A DNA stretch of 34,471 nt from Candidatus Poseidoniaceae archaeon (GTDB lineage Archaea; Thermoplasmatota; Poseidoniia; Poseidoniales; Poseidoniaceae), in NCBI GenBank assembly GCA_024958795.1, contig JANXHP010000056.1, positions 1 to 34,471 of the forward strand, given 5' to 3'. Each line of letters opens with the position of its first letter. Within the stretch, counting starts at the first letter, position 1. Shown one piece after another: positions 1-8,131 of the stretch. Below the pieces are notes generated by a model, which saw only the letters and a list, made by a program, of their open reading frames with translations, was not told where the DNA came from and searched no databases. Made by a program: the position numbers and the translations under genes.

Positions 1-1
1 A

Positions 2-370
2 TTGGTTCATGCAGGATATGATCCAAGAACTGATTTGGATGATCAAGGAGAGCCTGAGCATTTGTGGATTCGTACTCCATTTCATCAATCTATTAAGGCA
101 ATAGATGAACAGAGAAGTGTTGTATTTGGACATACTCCAACGATGCTATTATTTGGTGATTCAGATGATTCCTATGGTAAGATTTGGTATTCTGATGTTA
201 AGTTACAAGATGGTAGAGCAGCATCTATTGGAATTGACACCTGTCTATTTCACAAACAACAATTACCAGCATGGCTAAGTGCAATCAATCTACAAACTAT
301 GGAGATTAAACAGATGCCAAGAGTTGAAGTTTGGAATGACCGAACAAGAAACTTAGCAAAAATTCCGTAA
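2..370 (+). CDS. Calcineurin-like / PPP-family metallophosphoesterase, C-terminal fragment (5' truncated by the window)
   Basis: VHAGYDP and VVFGHTPT motifs typical of PPP / diadenosine tetraphosphatase-like phosphatases; frame is open to the window edge; stop at 370. Confidence 0.7.
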   Translation: MVHAGYDPRTDLDDQGEPEHLWIRTPFHQSIKAIDEQRSVVFGHTPTMLLFGDSDDSYGKIWYSDVKLQDGRAASIGIDTCLFHKQQLPAWLSAINLQTMEIKQMPRVEVWNDRTRNLAKIP

Positions 371-405
371 ATGAATTGATGATGTAGATACCTTTGGCTT
401 GAATC

Positions 406-960
406 ATGGGCAAGCATCCAAGTGGTATTTTGGGTGATGCTAAGACTCCTAAACACGCCCCGCACCTTCCCGAAAACTTGGTTGAGAATGTAATTCAATC
501 ATTATCAGGGGAATTGGAAGCAGTGTTTACTCCTTGGATTGCAGATAGAATTGAATTGATTTGGCTAGAGGCTGATGATGACCGATTGGGAATGACTAGA
601 TTTGAAGAAGGTGCTAATGAGTTACTTCGCCGCCGCAGGTTGCGTCTAGACCCAGGAAGAGTAACGATTGGATTACACCCAGCACTTGCTGAGGATTTGG
701 CATTGTATGAGCATACATTTGTCCATGAGTTATTACATGCTAGCGGGCTTACTTTGCATTCAAAGAAACATGATGATCTTACCAATCAAATTGCACCTTC
801 TCCAAAGATGAGTGAATCTCCTCTATTACAAAAGATGAGAGAAGAGATAATTGGACAATCTGTTGTATCTCAGTGGAATTGTAAAAATTGTGGCTATGTA
901 TGGGACCGAAAAACGGTAACAAAGCCTAAGCGTTGCTTCAAGTGTGCAAAACCTCTATGA
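406..960 (+). CDS. SprT-like zinc metalloprotease domain protein with C-terminal zinc ribbon
   Basis: FVHELLHASGLTLHSKKHDD (HExxH-type) plus C-terminal CKNCGY...CFKCAKPL. Confidence 0.8.
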   Translation: MGKHPSGILGDAKTPKHAPHLPENLVENVIQSLSGELEAVFTPWIADRIELIWLEADDDRLGMTRFEEGANELLRRRRLRLDPGRVTIGLHPALAEDLALYEHTFVHELLHASGLTLHSKKHDDLTNQIAPSPKMSESPLLQKMREEIIGQSVVSQWNCKNCGYVWDRKTVTKPKRCFKCAKPL

Positions 961-1079
961 TTTATCAGAAATATTGCTTTTGAAGCATTTCTGGGTGGTT
1001 TTATTCTATTAAAATTTCATGCAATTACTGTTTGTTCATGTGCAACATTCATCAATAGTTGGCTACCGCCTGTGGATAA

Positions 1080-1153
1080 GGGCGTATAGTGTAGCTTGGA
1101 TATCACTTTGGCCTTCTAAGCCGAAAACTCGGGTTCGAATCCTGATACGCCCG
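1080..1153 (+). tRNA. tRNA-Arg(TCT)
   Basis: Acceptor GGGCGTA/TACGCCC; anticodon stem TTGGC/GCCGA with loop CTTCTAA; T arm TCGGG-TTCGAAT-CCTGA; no encoded CCA. Confidence 0.93.
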
Positions 1154-1275
1154 CTTCCAATGAGAGTTGTAAATAATGTGTCTTAGGACTATTTATTGGC
1201 TATTTTTGAAGAGGATTAAGTGCGGTATAACCCGATGCACTCATATATGAATGGTCAGTCGGCGACCTGTTCACT

Positions 1276-1383
1276 ATGAAGCGAGGTTCACGTGCTTGGA
1301 AGAAAACTGGAAACCAGCGGTGGAAGTGGCGACGCAAGAAGCTACGACGTCGTAAGCGCGCTCGCCGACAAGCCAAGGCTTGA
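1276..1383 (+). CDS. rpl41e: Candidate ribosomal protein eL41, 35 aa
   Basis: Hand translation MKRGSRAWKKTGNQRWKWRRKKLRRRKRARRQAKA*; C-terminal part resembles eukaryotic/archaeal eL41 (compare [25 protein letters not shown]); below the size cutoff of the supplied ORF track. Confidence 0.72.
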   Translation: MKRGSRAWKKTGNQRWKWRRKKLRRRKRARRQAKA

Positions 1384-1401
1384 TTTGGTGTGACAAACAA
1401 T

Positions 1402-1590
1402 GGGAGTATAGTATAGCTTGGTAGTATCGCGGGCTCCAGTTGCACAGGAATGACGACGAGTGGGTTTGCTGACAGTTGATGACCAACTGGAGCGCCGACC
1501 TGTTGCAATCCTGCAAACCGTAGCCTCATCTAGAGAGGTGGTTTCAGAAGAAATCCGCTGGGGGGGGTTCAAATCCCTCTGCTCCCACCA
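1402..1590 (+). tRNA. tRNA-Trp(CCA), intron-containing, with encoded 3' CCA
   Basis: Acceptor GGGAGTA (1402-1408) / TGCTCCC (1580-1586), A discriminator, CCA 1588-1590; T arm GGGGG-TTCAAAT-CCCTC; anticodon stem GCGGG/TCCGC; 5' exon ends CTCCAG (32-37), 3' exon resumes about 1553; intron about 1440-1552. Confidence 0.9.
1440..1552 (+). ncRNA. tRNA-Trp intron containing a box C/D 2'-O-methylation guide RNA (predicted targets C34 and U39 of tRNA-Trp)
   Basis: C box ATGACGA 1450-1456; D' CTGA 1469-1472; C' TGATGA 1477-1482; D-like CCGA 1495-1498; guide CAACTGGAGC pairs with GCTCCAGTTG and places C34 at D+5; guide GTGGGTTT pairs with AAATCCGC and places U39 at D'+5. Confidence 0.82.
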
Positions 1591-1636
1591 AATAACAACT
1601 TGATTGGCGAGTTTGTTATCTAATTCTTAGGATTAA

Positions 1637-2476
1637 TCAATCTGAAAGTGCCATTCCATCACCATCTCTAAAATTAGATGATGCTAATGCCAATATTGAT
1701 TCGATCAATGACCAAGGCCAAGTAATTAGTGTGCCTATGCCGAATGTGAGAATAGTCAGTAATAATTGTGTAATTCCCAATCCAGTTTTTCCAAGATAAA
1801 AGTTGTGAACTCCGAAAACTCCTAAGAAAAATCCTAGCAGGAATGTTACTATTTTGGATCTAGACCCAACACCAACTTGTTGCATCATCATTCCTTGTTG
1901 CCCATATGCTTGTACTGGTTGTCCTTGTCCATATGCTTGCATTGGCTGGCCTTGCATCATTGGTTGTTGCTGAGCAGCAAACTGCCCCATTTGTTGAGCT
2001 TGAGGCGGATGGGTTTGATGGACTATAGGTGGTGCGTAGGCTGCTGGAGAACTGATAGGTGCTGGTGATGGTTCTGATGAAACTCCGGTGCTAAAAAATG
2101 GACTCCATGAACCATCTGGATTAGGAGTGGAAGTAGATTCAAGTGCAGGAATTCCATTAATAATAATAAAATCATAGCGAACAGGGTCATATCCAATTGA
2201 AGGATTTGAATGAGCAATCACTTCAATAACTTGCCCATTATTTCGTATATCGGCAATAGTAAAAACTGCACCTTCGTCATCTGGATAACATTCTGCAGCA
2301 ATACGTTGGAAGTTTTGAGATATCCACGCATTATGATTGCCTACATTACCTACACTAGCAGTCGGGTTTAATGAAAAATCAGGATAGTACTGACGTGTAT
2401 GTTTTTGTGCGAATTCATCATCGAATCCCTGCGATTTTAGATTCTCAAAATAGGCCTGTGCTTCCATAGAAATCAA
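1637..2476 (-). CDS. TM2 domain-containing membrane protein with Gln/Met-rich linker
   Basis: C-terminal SKIVTFLLGFFLGVFGVHNFYLGKTGLGITQLLLTILTFGIGTLITWPWSLIE matches TM2 architecture; preceded by a Q/M/G/P-rich tract. Confidence 0.85.
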   Translation of the reverse strand: MISMEAQAYFENLKSQGFDDEFAQKHTRQYYPDFSLNPTASVGNVGNHNAWISQNFQRIAAECYPDDEGAVFTIADIRNNGQVIEVIAHSNPSIGYDPVRYDFIIINGIPALESTSTPNPDGSWSPFFSTGVSSEPSPAPISSPAAYAPPIVHQTHPPQAQQMGQFAAQQQPMMQGQPMQAYGQGQPVQAYGQQGMMMQQVGVGSRSKIVTFLLGFFLGVFGVHNFYLGKTGLGITQLLLTILTFGIGTLITWPWSLIESILALASSNFRDGDGMALSD

Positions 2477-2591
2477 TTCGCTGTTGAGGTCATTGCATTT
2501 TGTATTTTTGGGAAACTCACTATTCTGTTCAAATCCCTGTATGCAATATCTTGATGTGTGCGAGCATAGCCCTATGGGCTAAGGGGTTATT

Positions 2592-4769
2592 ATGCGAAGA
2601 GCAATAGCAATTTTCTTATTTTCATTATTGATGGGTCCAATGACCGGTTCATTAACGACTCAACAAGATTCTAATTTGTCTGATTGGATGGCAGTTGATG
2701 AGCAACAAATTCAGTGGATGAAAAAATCTTCAACCTTGCAAATACCACAACAACAGTTGCCAATTTGGACACAAAATTCGCAGCCTTGGTGGCAAGTAAC
2801 TACCTTAGATCAAAACCGTAATTCAATACATGATTCGCTTGAGAGTTTTGTTGGAATTACAGGGATCGGTCTTTCTTACGAGGAACCAGTTACGCAACAA
2901 AATATTGATGATTTAACTGAACTTGGCCTCTCAGTATCAGATACTATAGAATCTGTTAACGCAGTATTACTTGGACAAATCGATGCATCATTGGCTACAA
3001 CATTGTCTCAATTAGATGGAGTTGTAATGGTTGAAAGATATGGAGGAGTTGTTTTCTGGGGAGATGTACAAACTCAAGCGGTAAAGGCTCGTAATTCATC
3101 TCTTTATCCAGGTGCATGGGAATTTGGAGTTTCAGGAGAAGGCGTTGTAATTGCAATGGTTGATACCGGAGTCGATAATGAACATCCAGGTCTTAATCAA
3201 AAATGGGTTGCAGGTTATGATGCAGTTTGTTATGTTCATACTGACCCAACTTGTGTGTTTAACAACCCTAGTAGAGAAACCGATGGCTCATATGATCCAG
3301 ATGATGGTAATCAGCACGGAACAGCCTGTATGGGTATGGCAAGTGCAACCGGATTAGACGCTTCAGGGGCGCAAACTGAATTTTATGGTGCAGCACCAAA
3401 TGCATCTTTAGTCGATGTTAGAATCGGAACAGATGCAGGAGCAGGTCCTTTTGAAAATTACATTTTAGAACAAGAATTCTATGAATCTGCAATGAATGGT
3501 ATTCAATGGATTATTGACCATAAAGACGATGCGTGGGCCGGTGCTGATGAGTCAAATCATGGAATTGATATCATTTCTCTCTCATGGGGAATCACTAGCC
3601 ATGAAGGCGGCGGTTCAGATGGTGAAGACATGCACAGCCGAATTCTAAATGAAGCGATGGAAGCTGGAATCGTTGTTAGTGTCGCTGCTGGAAACGATGG
3701 TCCTGACAATGATGGATTGTCAGGAATGGGTTCAGGAAGTCTGGCGATTACAGTCGGTGCAACAGATGATATGAATTCTGTAGATAGGAATGATGACACA
3801 GTTGCAGGTTATTCTTCAAGAGGGCCACGACGCGATAATGGTGATAGCAATCCACTGAATGAACTAAAGCCAGAGCTTAGTGCTCCAGGCACTAATATCA
3901 TTCAAGCAGAAGGTTGTGTAACCTCTGGTCTTTGTAATAACTTATTCAATGATGCAAGTGAAAATGGCTACACTGGAAGAGGTTCAGGAACATCCTATGC
4001 TACACCTTCAGTATCGGGAATAATCGCATTAGTTCTTGAGATAAATCCAGACCTAACTCCGCTTGAAGTAAAAGAGATTCTCAAATTTACTGCAGAACGT
4101 CGTGGACCTGCAACTCAACCGGATGTAGACCCATTTTGGAATCGTGATTTTGGATGGGGTATGGTCGATGCTTACGAAGCGGTCAAACTCGCACAATACA
4201 TTAACCAAAGTGGATTGACTAGTTCATTGGATATCCATACTCAAGTTCACATTAGTAATTCAAGTATTAACCAAACAACCGGATTGCATGAATTAACTGG
4301 AGAAACTTGGGGACAAATGGGTTCGGTAAGTTCAGTTGAGTATAGAATCAATGATGGTGGTTGGAATAGTGCTTCATTCCAGATGGAAGACAATGTTTCT
4401 GCTTTACAAAGAATCAATTGGACTATCGCATTAGATCCAGCAAAGATTGGTAAAGGAAACCAGACTATTGAAATCCGTGCAATTAATTCTGAAGGCCTTC
4501 AATCTTTACCGATATTAACTCAGGTTGAGGGAACCGGTTTGGCATCCAGTTCTTCTCTATCATGGACAGTAGGGCAGTATGCAACCTTTGCAGGTGTAAT
4601 TGTATTAATTTGCTTGATTGGATTGATGTTCCAAGCACGTACTGAAAAACCATTGACTCTCAATCTCAATTATTCTGATGATGGAATTGAAGAAGTTTTG
4701 AAAACGGATAAAGATTTAGCTGCAATAGTTGATGCAGAGTTGGTCATTGATAATGATTCAAGCGGTTGA
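2592..4769 (+). CDS. Secreted subtilisin-like (S8) serine protease with C-terminal transmembrane anchor
   Basis: Signal peptide; catalytic Asp (VIAMVDTGVDNEHPGL), His (DGNQHGTACMGMA), Ser (GRGSGTSYATPSVSGI); TM segment TFAGVIVLICLIGLMF near the C-terminus. Confidence 0.93.
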   Translation: MRRAIAIFLFSLLMGPMTGSLTTQQDSNLSDWMAVDEQQIQWMKKSSTLQIPQQQLPIWTQNSQPWWQVTTLDQNRNSIHDSLESFVGITGIGLSYEEPVTQQNIDDLTELGLSVSDTIESVNAVLLGQIDASLATTLSQLDGVVMVERYGGVVFWGDVQTQAVKARNSSLYPGAWEFGVSGEGVVIAMVDTGVDNEHPGLNQKWVAGYDAVCYVHTDPTCVFNNPSRETDGSYDPDDGNQHGTACMGMASATGLDASGAQTEFYGAAPNASLVDVRIGTDAGAGPFENYILEQEFYESAMNGIQWIIDHKDDAWAGADESNHGIDIISLSWGITSHEGGGSDGEDMHSRILNEAMEAGIVVSVAAGNDGPDNDGLSGMGSGSLAITVGATDDMNSVDRNDDTVAGYSSRGPRRDNGDSNPLNELKPELSAPGTNIIQAEGCVTSGLCNNLFNDASENGYTGRGSGTSYATPSVSGIIALVLEINPDLTPLEVKEILKFTAERRGPATQPDVDPFWNRDFGWGMVDAYEAVKLAQYINQSGLTSSLDIHTQVHISNSSINQTTGLHELTGETWGQMGSVSSVEYRINDGGWNSASFQMEDNVSALQRINWTIALDPAKIGKGNQTIEIRAINSEGLQSLPILTQVEGTGLASSSSLSWTVGQYATFAGVIVLICLIGLMFQARTEKPLTLNLNYSDDGIEEVLKTDKDLAAIVDAELVIDNDSSG

Positions 4770-4832
4770 AGTTTCATAAAACAAATGTGAATCTTCACGA
4801 TGATTGAAATGTAAAATAGGAATCGGGTTATT

Positions 4833-5987
4833 ATGGCAACATTCAGTGATAGGGCTCTTTCAATACAGCCAACAGGCGTTCGAAAGATGTTTGATTTAGC
4901 GGGAGATGATGTCATTTCTTTTGGTTTGGGTGAGCCAGACTTCCAACCACCTGATATTGCGATAGAAGCTTTCTATCAAGCAATGAAAGATGGACATAAC
5001 AAGTATACTACTACTGCTGGATTACCTGCTTTAAGACAACAAATTGCAGAGAGTTGGAATAGTTATCAAGATGGACTTAATTCAGATAATGTTTGTATTA
5101 CAATGTCGGGAACAAATGCAATACTCAACCTATTTTTGACATTTGTAAATCCAGGAGAAAATGTATTAATTCCAGAACCGTATTTTCCATTGTATGGTCC
5201 AGATGCAAAGTTATGTGGTGGTGATGCCAATTATTACCCTTGTTTGTTTGAGGATGAGTTTATTCCACAAGTTGAAAAATTGGAACAACTTGTAAATGAA
5301 AATACTGTGGCAATATTGTATAATTTTCCAAGTAACCCAACAGGGGGAACACTGAATGTTGAGCAGAGAGATGAATTACTTGATTTTGCAAAAAGGCATG
5401 ACTTATGGCTGATTACAGATGAAGTATACGACCGTATTGTATTCGAAGGAGAACATGTTTCATTCATGGGTACTGGATATGATAAAGTGATGTTGATCAA
5501 TTCCTTTTCCAAAACATTTGCAATGACTGGTTGGAGAATCGGATATGTTATGTCAACTAATATTGAAGCGATGAAACAAGTAATAAAAATGCAATATTAT
5601 ATCACTGCGTGCTCAAATGATGCAATGCAATACGGAGTTTTAGCAGCAATGCAAGAAGCCTCTGATTATCCAGATATTGTTGCTGCAGAATTCAAACAAC
5701 GTTGTGACTTGATAGTGGAGAGACTAAACAATATGGAAGGAGTTGAATGCCATAAACCGAAAGGTGCAATCTATGTCTTCCCGAAAGTTGAGGTCAATGG
5801 GTTGTCTAGTGAAGACATCGCTATAGAATTGCTCAAAGATGGAGTATTATGTTCCCCTGGTAGTGCATTTGGTTCAGCCGGTGAAGGGCATCTAAGATTT
5901 GCATATACTATTTCCCAGCAAGATATTATTCGGGGAATGGATAAGGTTGAGGCTACATTAAAGCGTTTGAGAAATAATGAGGATTGA
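4833..5987 (+). CDS. Pyridoxal-phosphate aminotransferase class I/II (aspartate aminotransferase-like)
   Basis: FGLGEPDFQPP, NFPSNPTGG, ITDEVYDRIVFEG, SFSKTFAMTGWRIGY (PLP lysine), LRFAYT. Confidence 0.93.
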   Translation: MATFSDRALSIQPTGVRKMFDLAGDDVISFGLGEPDFQPPDIAIEAFYQAMKDGHNKYTTTAGLPALRQQIAESWNSYQDGLNSDNVCITMSGTNAILNLFLTFVNPGENVLIPEPYFPLYGPDAKLCGGDANYYPCLFEDEFIPQVEKLEQLVNENTVAILYNFPSNPTGGTLNVEQRDELLDFAKRHDLWLITDEVYDRIVFEGEHVSFMGTGYDKVMLINSFSKTFAMTGWRIGYVMSTNIEAMKQVIKMQYYITACSNDAMQYGVLAAMQEASDYPDIVAAEFKQRCDLIVERLNNMEGVECHKPKGAIYVFPKVEVNGLSSEDIAIELLKDGVLCSPGSAFGSAGEGHLRFAYTISQQDIIRGMDKVEATLKRLRNNED

Positions 5988-5989
5988 AT

Positions 5990-6568
5990 ATGCTTGGTTC
6001 AATTATTCTTTTTATTTTGGGTTGTTTTATTGGATTTATTAGTCCAAGACTTCCAGTATTAATTATCACTCGCGCAAAGGGGTTTAACTATCATTTCTCA
6101 CAACACCCAGAGCCAATTTCACTCAGCCCACATCTAACTCAAAGATTGATGCATATGAGGACATTTTACTGGTTAGGCATTGGATTTGCACTTATTCCTA
6201 TTGCAGCTGGTTATACATCTTTAGTTTGGGGTTCAGCATCACTTGGATTTGGATTATGGTTAAGTTCTGGGTGGTCAATTATTAGCAAACTTCAAACATT
6301 TATTGGTGGGAATCACCCTGCTTGGACCTATGATATGGCAGTTAGGTTACAGGTTGTTATGAATAATTCAAAGCAAGATCCTTGTTGTGATTTTCCCGAA
6401 CCAGAATGGCAATTAACAGCAGTTCGTTGTGCATCTTGTAACATTACACTCGATGAAATGGCGAGGCCAGATTTAGGCCGAAAAAGGTCTGATGGATTCA
6501 TAATGGGAAGTATCCGGATTTTAGCCAGCGACGGTCATCCAATTGTGAGTGAACCAGGTAATGATTAA
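5990..6568 (+). CDS. Uncharacterised membrane protein with C-terminal Cys motif (RCASC)
   Basis: Hydrophobic segments LGSIILFILGCFIGFI and GIGFALIPIAAGYTSL; start ATG at 5990 overlaps the upstream stop region. Confidence 0.65.
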   Translation: MLGSIILFILGCFIGFISPRLPVLIITRAKGFNYHFSQHPEPISLSPHLTQRLMHMRTFYWLGIGFALIPIAAGYTSLVWGSASLGFGLWLSSGWSIISKLQTFIGGNHPAWTYDMAVRLQVVMNNSKQDPCCDFPEPEWQLTAVRCASCNITLDEMARPDLGRKRSDGFIMGSIRILASDGHPIVSEPGND

Positions 6569-6673
6569 TCTTGTTTTTTCAATAATTCCGTAAAATAGTA
6601 TACCTGTCTAAATAGCACTTTTTTGGCTGTTTTGAAGGGCAACCTTTGAGGATTGAAGCAATGCCCGAAGGTT

Positions 6674-8002
6674 ATGGGAAGGAACTCTAGCAAGGGTCCG
6701 TTAAGCACAAGGTTGTGGTTAACTATTATCGCCTTTGCACAAATTTTCCTAACTCCACTCGTTGCTTTTTCAATGACTTATCTTGTCGATTTCCACAATA
6801 CTGGTGATTCAATATCTTTATCTTTTCAACTTGAAATGATTCCTTGGATTGGAGCAGCATCATTGTTTTACGGAATGTTAGCATTATTCTTAGCATTGAT
6901 TATGGGTGGATATACACCGGTTACTGTAATCGAAAAGGGCGGATGGAGAAGATTTTTTGGACTAAGTCGTAATCCCAGAAATGCTCATCAACGTAGGGAG
7001 TCAAGAAAGACGGCAGCAAACTCACCACATGGGCAATTAGCAATATTGGCATATGATAGAGATGTGATGGGATACAAATTCCTCTCAACTCATGGTGGTT
7101 TGATGCTATTAGCAGTACCTTTCCAAGTTTTATTAGCAACGATTCCATTAGTTATTCTGTTAGTTCTTCCAAAAGACTTTGTTCGAAATGATAGAGGATT
7201 GGAATTAGCATTATTAATTTACATGATTTGTCTTATTTTCGTTATGAAATATTTTCCAAAAATTGCATACAAGTATATTGGTGCAGCAGCTGTGACAAGA
7301 AAGTGGTTAGTTTCCATGACTCGACTATCTTGGTTGGCTCCTATCTTAGTTCTGTATATGATGGGGCGTATGGCTGCAGTAGTTGTTCTTGGTTGGATAG
7401 GCGCAGATAATGGGTTGAGTTTTTCTTTTGAGAAAAATTTCTTTGAATCACTATTGGGAGTAGCCGCTATTCCAGATACTTCTTTCATAGATTTGCTTAC
7501 CGCGTTAGCGGTCATGCCAATGGCTGCATTCACGACTCTTGCAGTATTGGGTGGGTGTTCAGGAGAACCTCCTGAATGGATGAGAATGGGTAGTGAACCG
7601 ATTATTGAACAAGTGGATGAAGAAAACGACAAGCCCGCATTCCTTGACAGCATGGTGGTCAAAGGTGCGGGCATGGTATTAGCAGGAAGCGCTACAGCAG
7701 CTGTAGTTGCAGCGACGGGTGTTGCTGGTAAATCACAAATGGCAGTTCAAAGCATTGGTGCGATGGCTGCGGGAGCACCTGGAGCAACATCAGCTGCAAC
7801 TCAGGGCGTTGGAATGTTATCTAGTGGTGATGATATTGTTGGTGCTACTGACATTATTGGTGATTCAAGCGATCCTCTTTCATCAATAACAGACTTGCCT
7901 CAAACTGAATTTGATGTTGGCAATATTGATGATATTATCTCAGAAAACACTGAATTAGAAGACCACAAAAAGCCTGCGATTAAAGGCTTAGGGCCAAATT
8001 AA
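6674..8002 (+). CDS. Uncharacterised multi-pass membrane protein (Yip1-like topology possible)
   Basis: Several hydrophobic segments; Ala/Gly-rich region near the C-terminus; first ATG in frame at 6674. Confidence 0.65.
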   Translation: MGRNSSKGPLSTRLWLTIIAFAQIFLTPLVAFSMTYLVDFHNTGDSISLSFQLEMIPWIGAASLFYGMLALFLALIMGGYTPVTVIEKGGWRRFFGLSRNPRNAHQRRESRKTAANSPHGQLAILAYDRDVMGYKFLSTHGGLMLLAVPFQVLLATIPLVILLVLPKDFVRNDRGLELALLIYMICLIFVMKYFPKIAYKYIGAAAVTRKWLVSMTRLSWLAPILVLYMMGRMAAVVVLGWIGADNGLSFSFEKNFFESLLGVAAIPDTSFIDLLTALAVMPMAAFTTLAVLGGCSGEPPEWMRMGSEPIIEQVDEENDKPAFLDSMVVKGAGMVLAGSATAAVVAATGVAGKSQMAVQSIGAMAAGAPGATSAATQGVGMLSSGDDIVGATDIIGDSSDPLSSITDLPQTEFDVGNIDDIISENTELEDHKKPAIKGLGPN

Positions 8003-8046
8003 TTTCTTCAATAAATCATTTGAAAACTAAGATAGTTTCCTCCTTT

Positions 8047-8061
8047 GACCCCATAGGGGTC
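8047..8061 (+). terminator. Terminator-like hairpin between the membrane protein gene and the large secreted protein gene
   Basis: Perfect GACCCC-ATA-GGGGTC stem followed by cagTTTTTg. Confidence 0.4.
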
Positions 8062-8131
8062 CAGTTTTTGTGATAATCATATGACGGCCACCTTCATAAC
8101 CCGAACCAATGTCCGATAGGCGTTGGTGCTT

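Noticed and set aside
1200-1572. Three overlapping minus-strand ORFs across the eL41/tRNA-Trp region
   Set aside because: They are antisense to the tRNA-Trp gene, its intron and the eL41-like ORF, with composition reflecting those elements; no protein family recognised.
2568-2580. Hairpin AGCCC-TAT-GGGCT before the subtilase gene
   Set aside because: Short 5-bp stem with no T-run; could be a weak regulatory structure but is compatible with chance.
2584-2594. Identical GGGTTATTATG at the starts of the subtilase (2584-2594) and aminotransferase (4825-4835) genes
   Set aside because: Only two 11-nt matches including the ATG; similar A/T-rich pre-ATG spacers are common in this window.
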